NCBI RefSeq assembly: GCF_030816715.1
Contig: NZ_JAUSYH010000001.1
Coordinates: 8,060,001-8,124,000, forward strand
DNA: 64,000 nucleotides
Reading direction: 5' to 3'
DNA from: Streptomyces achromogenes
GTDB taxonomy: Bacteria; Actinomycetota; Actinomycetes; Streptomycetales; Streptomycetaceae
Shown here: positions 1 through 9,911 of the stretch, in pieces
Numbering within the stretch: position 1 is the stretch's first letter
How the letters are laid out: the number at the start of each line of letters is the position of its first letter
Notes under the pieces: generated by a model
The model's database searches: none
Told to the model about the DNA's origin: nothing
What the model saw: only the letters and a program-made list of their open reading frames with translations
Position numbers and translations under genes: made by a program

Positions 1-3000
1 GACCCCGCCTTCTTCGGCATGTCCCCGCGCGAGGCCCTCGCCACCGACCCGCAGCAGCGGATCCTGCTCGAGATCGTCTGGGAATCCCTCGAACGGGCCG
101 GCCTGCGCCCGGCCGACCTGCGCGGAAGCGCCACCGGGGTGTTCGCCGGAGTCATGTACAACGACTACGCCACCCGGTTCCCCGAGCCGCCCCCCGGCGT
201 CGAGGGCCACCTCGGCAACGGCAGCGCCGCGAGCATCGCCTCCGGTCGCGTCTCCTACACCTTCGGCTTCGAGGGGCCCGCCGTCACGGTGGACACCGCG
301 TGCTCCTCCTCCCTCGTCGCCCTCCACCTCGCGGTGCAGTCACTGCGGCAGGGCGAGTGCGACCTCGCCCTCGCGGGCGGTGTCGCCTTCATGTCGACTC
401 CGGTCACCTTCCTGGAGTTCAGCCGGCAGCGCGGACTCGCGCCGGACGGACGCTGCAAGTCCTTCGCCGACGCCACCGACGGCACCGGCTGGAGCGAGGG
501 CGCGGGCGTCCTCCTGCTCGAACGCCTCTCCGACGCGCGTCGCAACGGCCACGAGGTGCTCGCCGTCGTCCGCGGCTCCGCCGTCAACCAGGACGGCGCG
601 AGCAGCGGACTCACCGCCCCCAACGGGCCGTCCCAACAGCGCGTCATCCGCCAGGCGTTGACCTCCTGCGGGCTCTCCCCGCTGGACGTCGACGCCGTCG
701 AGGCGCACGGCACCGGAACCACCCTCGGCGACCCCATCGAGGCCCAGGCACTCCTGGCGGCCTACGGACAGGACCGCGCCGAGGACCGGCCGCTGTGGCT
801 CGGCTCCCTGAAGTCCAACATCGGTCACACCCAGGCCGCCGCGGGCGTCGGCGGCGTCATCAAGATGGTCATGGCGCTGCGCCATGCCCGCCTGCCCCGC
901 ACTCTGCACGTCGACGCGCCCACGACCAAGGTCGACTGGACCGAGGGCCACGTACGTCTCCTCACCGAGCCCGTCGTGTGGCCGCCCGGCGACCGGCCGC
1001 GGCGGGCCGGGGTGTCCGCGTTCGGGGTCTCCGGCACCAACGCCCACGTCATCCTGGAGGAGACCCCGCCGAACGAGGCCGAGGCCACGGAACCGGAAGA
1101 CGGGGACACGGCACCCGAACCCACGGCGACACCCCGATCCACGGCGCCGCCGGTCATCCCGTGGGTCCTCTCCGCCCGGACCGCCGACGCCCTGAGAGCT
1201 CAGGCCGCCGGCCTGCTCGACCACCTCGACACGCACCCGGGGATCGACGACCTGGCCGTCGCCCGCACGCTGACCCTTCGACGCTCTCTCTTCGAACAAC
1301 GCGCCGTCGTCCTCGGCACCGATCGCGAGACCCTCACCGCGGGCCTCGACGTCCTCGCCGCCGGCGGCACCTCACCCGACGTCATCACCGCGACCGCCCG
1401 CCGGGGTGGTCGGACGGCGTTCTTGTTCGCGGGTCAGGGTGCGCAGCGGGTGGGGATGGGGCGTGAGTTGTATGTGTCGTTCCCGGTGTTCGCGGAGGCG
1501 TTCGACGCGGTGTGTGCGCGGGTGGGCGGTGGGTTGCGGGACGTCGTGTTCGGTGGGGACGTGGAGCGGCTGGAGCGTACGGAGTGGGCGCAGCCTGCGT
1601 TGTTCGCGGTCGAGGTGGCGTTGTTCCGTCTGGTGGAGTCGTTCGGGGTGCGTCCTGATTTCCTGATGGGGCATTCGGTCGGTGAGATCGCTGCCGCGCA
1701 TGTGGCGGGTGTGTTCTGTCTGGAGGACGCGTGTGCTCTGGTGGTGGCGCGGGGGCGGTTGATGCAGGCGTTGCCCGGGGGTGGCGCGATGGTCGCTCTG
1801 CAGGCGTCCGAGGACGAGGTTCTGCCACTCCTGGAGGGCCGTGGGGCGGAGGTGTCGGTCGCTGCGGTGAACGGCCCGTGTGCGGTGGTGATCGCGGGTG
1901 TCGAGGCGGCCGTCACCGAGATCGCCGATCAGTTCAGGGCGCAGGGGCGTCGGACGTCTCGTCTGCGGGTGTCGCACGCGTTCCACTCGCCGTTGATGGA
2001 GCCGATGCTGGCGGCCTTCCGTGAGGTCGCGGAGGGGATCGCCTATGGCTCTCCGGTGATTCCGTTGGTGTCGAACGTGTCCGGGCGGCTCGCGGTGGAG
2101 GGCGAGTTGGCGTCGGCGGGGTACTGGGTGCGGCATGTGCGTGAGGCGGTGCGTTTCGCCGACGGGATGGGTGTGCTGGCCGGCGAGGGCGTGACGCGGT
2201 TCCTGGAGATCGGCCCCGACTCCACCCTCACCGCACTCGCCCGTGCCGTTGCCGAAGAAACCGGCGACGAAGCCCTTTTCGTCGCGACCCTCCGTAAGGA
2301 CCGGGACGAGTCTCGGACCACGGTGGCGGCGATGGCGGCGCTGCACGCCTCCGGCAGGCCCGTGGACTGGACGGCGCTTCTGAACGACACGTACGAGTCG
2401 GTCCAGTTGCCCACGTACCCCTTCCAGCGGACGCGGTACTGGCTCGATCCCGTCGCGAACCCCGCCGGACGTCGGGGGGAACACCCGCTGCTCTCGGACG
2501 GAATCGGCCTCGCCGACTCCACCACCGTCGTGGCCACGGGACGTCTCTCCCCGCGCACGCAGCCCTGGCTCGGCGAGCTCGCCACCGGCGGCGGCTCCCT
2601 CGTGGCCGCCTCCGTCCTGACGGACCTGGCTCTTCACGCCGGACGCGGCATCGGCGCCCATCACCTTGCCGAACTGCGCGTCGACGCCCCCATGCCGCTC
2701 CCCACGACCGGGGAGATCGAGGTACAGACGGTCACGGAGGCGGTCCAGGGCGAGCGGCGTTGGACCTTCGCTCTGTACGGACGACCGTACGACCCCGACG
2801 CCGGCCCGGCGGACGAGGACCGGCCCTGGACCCGCCACGCCCGCGGAACCCTGCTCGGCGGCCCCGAAGATCCGACCGGCCCGAGCTCCGACGCCTCCGA
2901 AGCCGCCGCGGCCTGGCCCCCGCCGGGCGCGGTGCCCGTCCACCTGGACGAGGTGTACACGGACCCCGACCTGCCTCGTTCGCAGGCGCTGACAGCAGTG

Positions 3001-6000
3001 TGGCGTCTGGGAGACGAGGTCTTCGCGGAGGCCGCTCTGCCGGAGACGGCGGAAGCCGAGGCGGCCGGGTTCGCCGTTCACCCCGCCCTCCTGGACTCCG
3101 CCCTGTTCGTCCTGACGGCAGCCGGACTGCCGATGCCGCACCTCGTGGCCTGGTCCGGAGTCACCCTCCACGCGCGTGCGGCGGCGAGCATACGGCTGCA
3201 CGTCGTTCCGCGCTCGACGACGGAATCCGGGCTCCGGCTGCTGGACGTCACGGGGGCCCCCGTCCTGACCGCCTCGACCGTAGCCGTCCTGCCCTTCGAC
3301 GCCGACGAACGTCCCGACGCCGTCCGGCACCGCGGCAGCGACCTCTACACCGTCACGTGGACCGCGGCCGAGGCCGCCACGGAGCGGGACGACGTCGGGG
3401 CCGTGACCCGGATGAGCCCGGATGAGCTCCTGACCGCCCTGTCTGCCACCTCGGACGACGCCCCCTTCGCCGACCTCGTCGCCCTCCCGTGGCGCACCGC
3501 GGACGCCGACAGCGGCGCCGGGCTCGTGCCCGACGTGCACACTGCCGCGGACCAAGCGCTCCGCCTGCTCCAGAGCTGGCTCACCGAAGCGCGCGCCGAC
3601 CACTCGCGTCTGCTGCTGCTCACCCAAGGTGCGGTCGCCGCGCGCCCCGGCGAGACCGTGGCCGACCTGCCCGCCGCCGCGGCGCGAGGGCTGTTCAAGT
3701 CGGCCGCGTCGGAGAACCCCGGGCGGATCCTGCTCCTCGACACCGACACCGACGTCACTCCCACCGACGACCAGCTCAAGGACGCGGCCAGGCAGGGAAG
3801 AGACGAACTCGTGCTGCGCGAGGCGCAGTTGCTCGCTCCGATGCTCACACGGATCGCGGCCCCCGCGCAGCGAAGGGCCGCAGCGGCTTTCCCCACGGAC
3901 CGGACGGTGCTCGTCACCGGTGGCACCGGCACGGTGGGGTCCGCCACCGTCCGCCACCTCGTGCACCGCCACGGTGTGCGTCACCTGCTCCTCGTCACCC
4001 GGCGGGGCCCGCAGGCCCCGGGCGCTGCCGAACTGATCGCCGAACTCGCCGCCGCCGACGCCCGGGTCACCGTCGTGAGCTGCGACGTGGCCGACCGCGA
4101 CGCGCTCGCCGACAGCATCCGCGACATCTCGCCCGACCACCCGCTCGGTGCCGTGGTGCACATCGCGGGAACGCTCGACGACCGCGTCGTCACCTCCCTC
4201 ACCCCGGAGCGGCTCACCTCGGTGCTGCGGCCCAAGGTCGACGCGGCGGTCCATCTCCACGAGCTGACACGACACCTCGACCTGTCGGCGTTCGTGCTGT
4301 TCTCGTCGGCCGCCGCCACGTTCGCCGGTCCTGGTCAGGGCAACTACGTCGCCGCGAACTCCTTCCTCGACGCCTTCGCCCTCGGTCTGCGCGCCGCCGG
4401 ACGTCCCGCGGTGTCCGTCGCCTGGGGCCTGTGGGAAGCCGACAGCGCCATGACCAGCGGTCTCACAGATGCCGCGCAGAGCCGCGCCGCCCGCAACGGC
4501 ATCGGCGCGCTGCCCACCGGCGATGCCCTCGCCCTCTTCGACCGTGCCCTGACCCACACCGACATCACCTCGATCCCGCTCCGCCTGGACCGCGCCGCAC
4601 TTCGCCGGACCGCCGACAGGCTGCCCCCGTTGCTGCGTGCCCTCGCGGGCCGCCCCGCTCTGCGCGAGGCTGCCTCCGCGGCGCGAGCCGCCGCCCCGCA
4701 GCTCGACCTCCTCGACCTGCCCGAGTCCCGCCGCCGCGACGCGTTGGCCGCACTCGTGCGGAGCACGCTGGCCGACGTGCTCGGGCACGGCCCCAAGACG
4801 CACATCCGCCCGGACACGCCGTTCACGCAGCTGGGACTCGATTCCCTGACCGCGCTGGAACTGCGGAACTCCCTCAGCGAAGCGACCGGCATACGGCTGC
4901 CGGCGACCCTCGTCTTCGACCACCCCACGCCCGAGGCGGTCACCGAACTCCTCCAGACCGAACTGGCGCCGACCCCGCACTCGAACGCCTCCGCGGTCCG
5001 CCTCTCCGAGCCCGCCGCGCTCGCCGACGATCCCATCGCGATCATCGGCATGGGCTGTCGATTCCCGGGGGACGTCGAGACACCCGAACAGTTCTGGGAT
5101 CTGCTCCTGCAAGGAGAGGACTCCATCGGCGGCTTCCCCACGGACCGCGGCTGGGACAACCTCACCGCATTCGACGACCTGGGCGGCGCCGGACGCGACA
5201 CACCGGCGTACTCCCGTCATGGCGGGTTCCTGTCCGATGTCGGTCAGTTCGACGCGGAGTTCTTCGGGGTGTCGCCGCGTGAGGCGTTGGCGATGGATCC
5301 GCAGCAGCGGTTGTTGCTGGAGGTGTCGTGGGAGGCGGTGGAGCGGGCGGGGGTGGATCCCCGGTCGTTGCGGGGGAGTCGTACGGGTGTGTTCGTGGGG
5401 ACGAACGGTCAGGACTATCCGGCGTTGTTGAGTGTGTCGGAGGGTGACTTCGGGGGGTATGTCGGCACGGGGAACGCGGCGAGTGTGGCGTCGGGCCGGG
5501 TGTCGTACGTGCTGGGTCTTGAGGGCCCGGCGGTCACGGTCGACACGGCGTGTTCCTCGTCCCTGGTCGCCCTGCATCTGGCCGCGCAGTCGCTTCGCTC
5601 CGGCGAGTGCTCGAAGGCCCTCGTCGCCGGCGCCACCGTGATGTCCACACCTGCTGCTTTCGTGGAGTTCGGTCGTCAGGGCGGCTTGGCGGCGGATGGT
5701 CGGTGCAAGGCGTTCGGTGAGGGTGCGGACGGTACGGGGTGGGGTGAGGGGGTCGGGGTGCTGTTGGTGGAGCGGTTGTCGGATGCGCGTCGGCTGGGGC
5801 ATCGGGTGTTGGCGGTGGTGCGGGGTTCGGCGGTGAATCAGGATGGTGCGTCGAATGGGTTGACGGCTCCGAACGGTCCGTCGCAGCAGCGGGTGATTCG
5901 TGCGGCGTTGGGGTCGGCGGGGTTGTCGGCGGTGGATGTGGATGTGGTGGAGGCGCATGGTACGGGGACGCGGTTGGGTGATCCGATCGAGGCGCAGGCG

Positions 6001-7056
6001 CTTCTTGCCGCTTACGGCCAGGGTCGTCCGTCTGGCCGGCCGTTGTGGTTGGGGTCGGTGAAGTCGAATGTGGGTCATACGCAGGCGGCTGCGGGTGTGG
6101 CTGGTGTGATCAAGATGGTGCAGGCGTTGCGTCATGGGGTGTTGCCGGCGACGTTGCATGTGGGTGAGCCGTCGTCGCATGTGGACTGGTCGGCCGGGGA
6201 GGTGCGGCTGCTGACGCAACGGCAGCCGTGGCCCGGGGAGGGTGGGCGTGTGCGGCGTGCGGGGGTGTCGTCGTTCGGTCTGTCCGGCACCAACGCGCAC
6301 GTCATCCTCGAACAAGCTCCGGCCGAGCCGGTGGACGAGGTTGAGGGGGACGGCGAGGGCGAGGGCGGGGGTGCGGGTGAGGGTCTGCCGGTGGTGCCGT
6401 GGGTGCTGTCCGGACGCGGCGCCGACGCTCTGCGCTCACAAGCCGGCCGTCTGCATGCCTACGCGCAGACGAGGAAAGACCTCAACCCCGTTGCTGTGGC
6501 GAGTGCTCTGATCGCCACCCGTACGCCTTTCGAGAACCGTGCCGTCATCTACGGCCGCGATCACGCGGAACTGCTGGCCGGCCTCCACTGCCTCGCCGTC
6601 GGAGATCTAGCGGCCAACCTGATTCAGGGCACAGCGACGGATCCCGGTCGGACGGCGTTCTTGTTCGCGGGTCAGGGTGCGCAGCGGGTGGGGATGGGGC
6701 GTGAGTTGTATGTGTCGTTCCCGGTGTTCGCGGAGGCGTTCGACGCGGTGTGTGCGCGGGTGGGCGGTGGGTTGCGGGACGTTGTGTTCGGTGGGGACGT
6801 GGAGCGGCTGGAGCGTACGGAGTGGGCGCAGCCTGCGTTGTTCGCGGTCGAGGTGGCGTTGTTCCGTCTGGTGGAGTCGTTCGGGGTGCGTCCTGATTTC
6901 CTGATGGGGCATTCGGTCGGTGAGATCGCTGCCGCGCATGTGGCGGGTGTGTTCTGTCTGGAGGACGCGTGTGCTCTGGTGGTGGCGCGGGGCCGGTTGA
7001 TGCAGGCGTTTGCCCGGGGGTGGCGCGATGGTCGCTCTGCAGGCGTCCGAGGATGA
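1..7056 (+). CDS. Modular type I polyketide synthase, 5'-partial, upstream part of a frameshifted gene
   Basis: The reading frame is already open at base 1, inside a ketosynthase, so the true start lies upstream. Domains (residues counted from base 1): KS (1-350, TACSSS Cys101), AT (475-770, GHSVGE and HAFH, both malonyl signatures), DH-like region (828-1110), KR (from about 1303, GGTGTVG, LDD motif, so B-type; SS...Y...N catalytic residues kept), ACP (about 1585-1655, GLDSL phosphopantetheine site), then a second KS (1678-2105, Cys and both His motifs present) and the first part of a second AT. The DH has Leu860 in place of the catalytic His, Ala869 in place of the motif Pro, and Phe1036 in the DxxxQ/H motif, so it is probably inactive. 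The frame ends at 7056 only because of an extra T at 7009-7011; the rest of the module continues in the next frame. Extends a malonyl-derived chain twice. The PKS assignment is certain; whether the break is biological is not. Confidence 0.95.
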   Translation, partial: DPAFFGMSPREALATDPQQRILLEIVWESLERAGLRPADLRGSATGVFAGVMYNDYATRFPEPPPGVEGHLGNGSAASIASGRVSYTFGFEGPAVTVDTACSSSLVALHLAVQSLRQGECDLALAGGVAFMSTPVTFLEFSRQRGLAPDGRCKSFADATDGTGWSEGAGVLLLERLSDARRNGHEVLAVVRGSAVNQDGASSGLTAPNGPSQQRVIRQALTSCGLSPLDVDAVEAHGTGTTLGDPIEAQALLAAYGQDRAEDRPLWLGSLKSNIGHTQAAAGVGGVIKMVMALRHARLPRTLHVDAPTTKVDWTEGHVRLLTEPVVWPPGDRPRRAGVSAFGVSGTNAHVILEETPPNEAEATEPEDGDTAPEPTATPRSTAPPVIPWVLSARTADALRAQAAGLLDHLDTHPGIDDLAVARTLTLRRSLFEQRAVVLGTDRETLTAGLDVLAAGGTSPDVITATARRGGRTAFLFAGQGAQRVGMGRELYVSFPVFAEAFDAVCARVGGGLRDVVFGGDVERLERTEWAQPALFAVEVALFRLVESFGVRPDFLMGHSVGEIAAAHVAGVFCLEDACALVVARGRLMQALPGGGAMVALQASEDEVLPLLEGRGAEVSVAAVNGPCAVVIAGVEAAVTEIADQFRAQGRRTSRLRVSHAFHSPLMEPMLAAFREVAEGIAYGSPVIPLVSNVSGRLAVEGELASAGYWVRHVREAVRFADGMGVLAGEGVTRFLEIGPDSTLTALARAVAEETGDEALFVATLRKDRDESRTTVAAMAALHASGRPVDWTALLNDTYESVQLPTYPFQRTRYWLDPVANPAGRRGEHPLLSDGIGLADSTTVVATGRLSPRTQPWLGELATGGGSLVAASVLTDLALHAGRGIGAHHLAELRVDAPMPLPTTGEIEVQTVTEAVQGERRWTFALYGRPYDPDAGPADEDRPWTRHARGTLLGGPEDPTGPSSDASEAAAAWPPPGAVPVHLDEVYTDPDLPRSQALTAVWRLGDEVFAEAALPETAEAEAAGFAVHPALLDSALFVLTAAGLPMPHLVAWSGVTLHARAAASIRLHVVPRSTTESGLRLLDVTGAPVLTASTVAVLPFDADERPDAVRHRGSDLYTVTWTAAEAATERDDVGAVTRMSPDELLTALSATSDDAPFADLVALPWRTADADSGAGLVPDVHTAADQALRLLQSWLTEARADHSRLLLLTQGAVAARPGETVADLPAAAARGLFKSAASENPGRILLLDTDTDVTPTDDQLKDAARQGRDELVLREAQLLAPMLTRIAAPAQRRAAAAFPTDRTVLVTGGTGTVGSATVRHLVHRHGVRHLLLVTRRGPQAPGAAELIAELAAADARVTVVSCDVADRDALADSIRDISPDHPLGAVVHIAGTLDDRVVTSLTPERLTSVLRPKVDAAVHLHELTRHLDLSAFVLFSSAAATFAGPGQGNYVAANSFLDAFALGLRAAGRPAVSVAWGLWEADSAMTSGLTDAAQSRAARNGIGALPTGDALALFDRALTHTDITSIPLRLDRAALRRTADRLPPLLRALAGRPALREAASAARAAAPQLDLLDLPESRRRDALAALVRSTLADVLGHGPKTHIRPDTPFTQLGLDSLTALELRNSLSEATGIRLPATLVFDHPTPEAVTELLQTELAPTPHSNASAVRLSEPAALADDPIAIIGMGCRFPGDVETPEQFWDLLLQGEDSIGGFPTDRGWDNLTAFDDLGGAGRDTPAYSRHGGFLSDVGQFDAEFFGVSPREALAMDPQQRLLLEVSWEAVERAGVDPRSLRGSRTGVFVGTNGQDYPALLSVSEGDFGGYVGTGNAASVASGRVSYVLGLEGPAVTVDTACSSSLVALHLAAQSLRSGECSKALVAGATVMSTPAAFVEFGRQGGLAADGRCKAFGEGADGTGWGEGVGVLLVERLSDARRLGHRVLAVVRGSAVNQDGASNGLTAPNGPSQQRVIRAALGSAGLSAVDVDVVEAHGTGTRLGDPIEAQALLAAYGQGRPSGRPLWLGSVKSNVGHTQAAAGVAGVIKMVQALRHGVLPATLHVGEPSSHVDWSAGEVRLLTQRQPWPGEGGRVRRAGVSSFGLSGTNAHVILEQAPAEPVDEVEGDGEGEGGGAGEGLPVVPWVLSGRGADALRSQAGRLHAYAQTRKDLNPVAVASALIATRTPFENRAVIYGRDHAELLAGLHCLAVGDLAANLIQGTATDPGRTAFLFAGQGAQRVGMGRELYVSFPVFAEAFDAVCARVGGGLRDVVFGGDVERLERTEWAQPALFAVEVALFRLVESFGVRPDFLMGHSVGEIAAAHVAGVFCLEDACALVVARGRLMQAFARGWRDGRSAGVRG
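1408..2240 (+). repeat. AT-domain repeat, copy 1 of 4
   Basis: Near-identical to 6650-7480, 11590-12590 and 16222-17228 at DNA level. The copies share unusual G/T-rich codon choice (many ttg, gtg, cgt) that stops sharply at the edges, where C-ending codons return. This is the mark of recent duplication or gene conversion between modules. Confidence 0.9.
5260..6305 (+). repeat. KS-domain repeat, copy 1 of 3
   Basis: KS of module 2. It is near-identical in DNA to 14853-15915 except for a divergent stretch around 5521-5660 surrounding the active-site Cys, and shares about 5660-6220 with 10620-11180. This patchwork points to gene conversion in tracts, not one clean duplication. Confidence 0.85.
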
Positions 7057-7480
7057 GGTTCTGCCACTCCTGGAGGGCCGTGGGGCGGAGGTGTCGGTCG
7101 CTGCGGTGAACGGCCCGCGTGCGGTGGTGATCGCGGGTGTCGAGGCGGCCGTCACCGAGATCGCCGATCAGTTCAGGGCGCAGGGGCGTCGGACGTCTCG
7201 TCTGCGGGTGTCGCACGCGTTCCACTCGCCGTTGATGGAGCCGATGCTGGAGGCCTTCCGTGAGGTCGCGGAGGGGATCTCGTACAGCTCTGCGTCGGTT
7301 CCGTTGGTGTCGAACGTGTCCGGGCGGCTCGCGGTGGAGGGCGAGTTGGCGTCGGCGGGGTACTGGGTGCGGCATGTGCGTGAGGCGGTGCGTTTCGCCG
7401 ACGGGATGGGTGTGCTGGCCGGCGAGGGCGTGACGCGGTTCCTGGAGATCGGCCCCGACTCCACCCTCACCGCACTCGCG
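6650..7480 (+). repeat. AT-domain repeat, copy 2 of 4 (carries the extra T)
   Basis: Second copy of the AT block. It differs from the others by scattered substitutions, a different short segment around 7280-7300, and the single-base insertion at 7009-7011. Confidence 0.9.
7009..7011 (+). other. Apparent +1 frameshift inside AT of PKS module 2
   Basis: Here the DNA reads gcgtttgcccgg, while the three sister AT copies (near 1768, 11944 and 16582) read gcgttgcccggg. One extra T changes the conserved LMQALPGGGAM into a short nonsense tail ending at 7056. Homology resumes immediately in the +1 frame. Either a sequencing or assembly error in a repeated region, or a true inactivating mutation. Confidence 0.9.
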
Positions 7481-9844
7481 CAGAACAGCCTCCCCGACGA
7501 CACCGGTGACGCACTGTTCGTATCGATGCTCCGTAGGGAGAGGAGCGAGGTGGATACCGTTGTCGCGTGCGTTGCCGCTGGATACACGGCCGGGCTCTCC
7601 GTCGACTGGACCGCACTGATCGGTGAGGCCTCCACGGCAGGCGTCGACCTGCCGACGTACGCCTTCCAGCGCGAGCGGTTCTGGCCGCAGACCAAGCGCA
7701 GTGAAGTCGTGCGCGACGCGGAACTCTGGGACGCCACCGAACCGGAGGAAGCGCGCGAGCTGGCGCACACGTTGAACATCGGCGAGGACGTCGTCCAGGA
7801 GGTCCTGGCGGCACTGTCGGCCCGGCACCTGGACCGCACGGTTCGGGCCGAGGTGGATGGCTGGCAATATCGTGTCGACTGGCAGGAGGTCGCGCTCACG
7901 CCCGGTGACGACCCTTCCGGGCAGTGGCTGGTGCTCCACTCGGCGAGGCAATCGCCTCACCTGGAGACGGTGACCGCTGCTCTGCCCGAGCACCTGCTCC
8001 TGTCCCTCGCCGACGATCCCGACCGTGCGGAGTTGGCCCGCGCCGTCGCTGCCCTTCCGGGCCCGAAGATCGCCGGAGCCGTCGTCCTGTGCGACACGGT
8101 CGTGCAGGCACTCGTCGCCACCCAGGCAATGGGCGACGCGAAGGTAGCCGGGCCCACCTGGCTGGTGACCCGGGGAGCGGTCTCCGTGGGCGACCTCGAC
8201 GACGGACCACTGCAGGCCGAGCAGGCCGCCGTCTGGGGACTGGGTCGTGTCGCCGCGCTGGAACATCCCGACCGCTGGGGAGGCCTCATCGATCTGCCGG
8301 AGGTGCCTGACGCGGACACCCCCGAGCTCCTCGCATCGGTCTTCTCATCCTCCTCGGAGGATCAACTCGCGCTCCGCGAAGGCCGGATCCATGCCCGCAG
8401 ACTTCGGCAGGCGTCCGCGCAGCGGCCCACCGGACCCGGCTGGAAACCGGAGGGAAGAATCCTGATCACCGGCGGCACCGGTGCTCTCGGCGCGCACGTC
8501 GCGCGCTGGCTCGTCGGGCGTGGAGCCACCGACCTGGTCCTCACCGGTCGTCAGGGCCCCGACGCCGACGGAGCCGACGAACTCGTCGCCGAGCTCCGCG
8601 ACTCGGGCGCGCAACGGGTGAGCGTCGAAGCGTGTGACGTGTCCGACCGGGCAGCGGTCGCCGACCTGCTCTCCCGGCACCGCGTCAGCGCCGTCTTCCA
8701 TGTCGCAGGCGTCCCGGACCACATGCCCTTCGACGACATCGACGCCGCTGGTGTTCGGCGGGTGGTGGGGGCGAAGGCGTGGGGTGCGGTGTATTTGGAT
8801 GAGTTGACGCGTGGTTGGGATCTGTCTGCGTTTGTGGTGTTCTCGTCGATTGCGGGTGTGTGGGGGAGTGGGGGGCAGGGGGCGTATGCGGCGGCGAACG
8901 CGTGGGCTGATGCGGTGGTGGAGTCGCGTCGTGGTCGTGGTCTGGTGGGTGTGTCGGTGGGGTGGGGTCCGTGGGCGGGTGGGGGGATGGTGTCGGGTGA
9001 GGGTGCGGTGGAGTTGGGTCGTCGTGGGTTGCGGGTGATGGATCCGGGGCGTGCTCTGGTGGGGTTGGGGTCGGTGCTGGAGGGTGGTGGGGGTTCGGTG
9101 GTGGTGGCTGATGTGGAGTGGGAGCGTTTCGTTCCGGCGTTCACCAGCCGCCGTCCCAGCCCCCTGCTCACCACCCTCCCGCGCCTCACCGGATCTGACG
9201 TCGTCGAAGAGCACGCGACCGAGGACGCTCGAGCCGTGCTGACCGCCCGATTGGCGCACCGGCCGGAGAAGGAACGTCTGCGCGCGTTGCGGGAACTGGT
9301 CCGCAAGTGGGCCGGGGTGGTGCTCGGTCGATCCGAAGGCTCGGCCCTGGACCTCGACCGGCCCTTCAACGACATGGGTTTCGACTCCCTCACCGCCGTC
9401 GAACTCCGCAATCAGCTCCACACCGAGACCGGACTGCGGCTGCCGTCGACGCTGGTCTTCGACCATCCGAGCCCCCGCCACCTCGCCGATCACCTGCATG
9501 ACGAGTTGTTCGGCCGGCCGGACCACGGGGATAGGGAATCGGGAACGCCGCTGCGCCCAGAACGAGGTGACGAGACGTCGTTCCGCGACGTACTCGCCAC
9601 GATCCCCTTCACGCGTTGGGAGGAGAGCGGCCTGTTGGCAGCCGTGCTGTCGTTGGCGGACAGCGGCCCGATCGGACGGGCCGCCGACGAGGCCGTCCCG
9701 TCCGGCCCCACGGCTTACGGCACCGCCCGCCTCACGGGCACGTTCGAGCAGTCGCAGAACGACGACGAGGCCGTATCCGGCGCGATCGACGCCATGGACG
9801 TCGACGCACTCGTTCAACTGGCCCTGGGCGACTCCACCTCCTGA
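7010..9844 (+). CDS. Modular type I polyketide synthase, downstream part (rest of AT, KR, ACP, docking tail)
   Basis: This is the continuation of the PKS gene that starts before base 1, in the frame reached by ignoring one extra T at 7009-7011. It carries the rest of the malonyl-type AT (HAFH motif), a post-AT linker, a KR (GGTGALG near 8470; no LDD, but Trp in AGVWGSG before the catalytic Tyr, so A-type), and an ACP (GFDSL near 9380). A tail of about 100 residues follows, probably a C-terminal docking domain for the next PKS protein. There is no DH or ER, so this module should leave a beta-hydroxyl. The 5' end given is just where the open frame begins, not a real translation start; if the frameshift is genuine this half would need its own start or would not be made. 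The following PKS gene starts 67 bases downstream. Confidence 0.9.
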   Translation: MPGGGAMVALQASEDEVLPLLEGRGAEVSVAAVNGPRAVVIAGVEAAVTEIADQFRAQGRRTSRLRVSHAFHSPLMEPMLEAFREVAEGISYSSASVPLVSNVSGRLAVEGELASAGYWVRHVREAVRFADGMGVLAGEGVTRFLEIGPDSTLTALAQNSLPDDTGDALFVSMLRRERSEVDTVVACVAAGYTAGLSVDWTALIGEASTAGVDLPTYAFQRERFWPQTKRSEVVRDAELWDATEPEEARELAHTLNIGEDVVQEVLAALSARHLDRTVRAEVDGWQYRVDWQEVALTPGDDPSGQWLVLHSARQSPHLETVTAALPEHLLLSLADDPDRAELARAVAALPGPKIAGAVVLCDTVVQALVATQAMGDAKVAGPTWLVTRGAVSVGDLDDGPLQAEQAAVWGLGRVAALEHPDRWGGLIDLPEVPDADTPELLASVFSSSSEDQLALREGRIHARRLRQASAQRPTGPGWKPEGRILITGGTGALGAHVARWLVGRGATDLVLTGRQGPDADGADELVAELRDSGAQRVSVEACDVSDRAAVADLLSRHRVSAVFHVAGVPDHMPFDDIDAAGVRRVVGAKAWGAVYLDELTRGWDLSAFVVFSSIAGVWGSGGQGAYAAANAWADAVVESRRGRGLVGVSVGWGPWAGGGMVSGEGAVELGRRGLRVMDPGRALVGLGSVLEGGGGSVVVADVEWERFVPAFTSRRPSPLLTTLPRLTGSDVVEEHATEDARAVLTARLAHRPEKERLRALRELVRKWAGVVLGRSEGSALDLDRPFNDMGFDSLTAVELRNQLHTETGLRLPSTLVFDHPSPRHLADHLHDELFGRPDHGDRESGTPLRPERGDETSFRDVLATIPFTRWEESGLLAAVLSLADSGPIGRAADEAVPSGPTAYGTARLTGTFEQSQNDDEAVSGAIDAMDVDALVQLALGDSTS
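8735..9180 (+). repeat. KR-domain repeat, copy 1 of 2
   Basis: About 446 bases encoding the C-terminal half of the A-type KR. It is identical to 18381-18826 apart from a few substitutions. Base composition (very G/T-rich on this strand) differs sharply from the sequence on either side. Confidence 0.9.
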
Positions 9845-9911
9845 AGCACCACCCCACCGCCACGTCTTCCCGTCCGCCCGCGAACGGGCCACGAACCAGT
9901 GGAGTTTGAGC

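Noticed and set aside
1372..6315. Very long - strand open frame (about 1647 codons) opposite the PKS gene
   Set aside because: It is the complement of KS, AT and KR repeats; its product is low-complexity Arg/His/Thr-rich without any domain. It exists because the strong codon bias of the PKS removes stops on the other strand.
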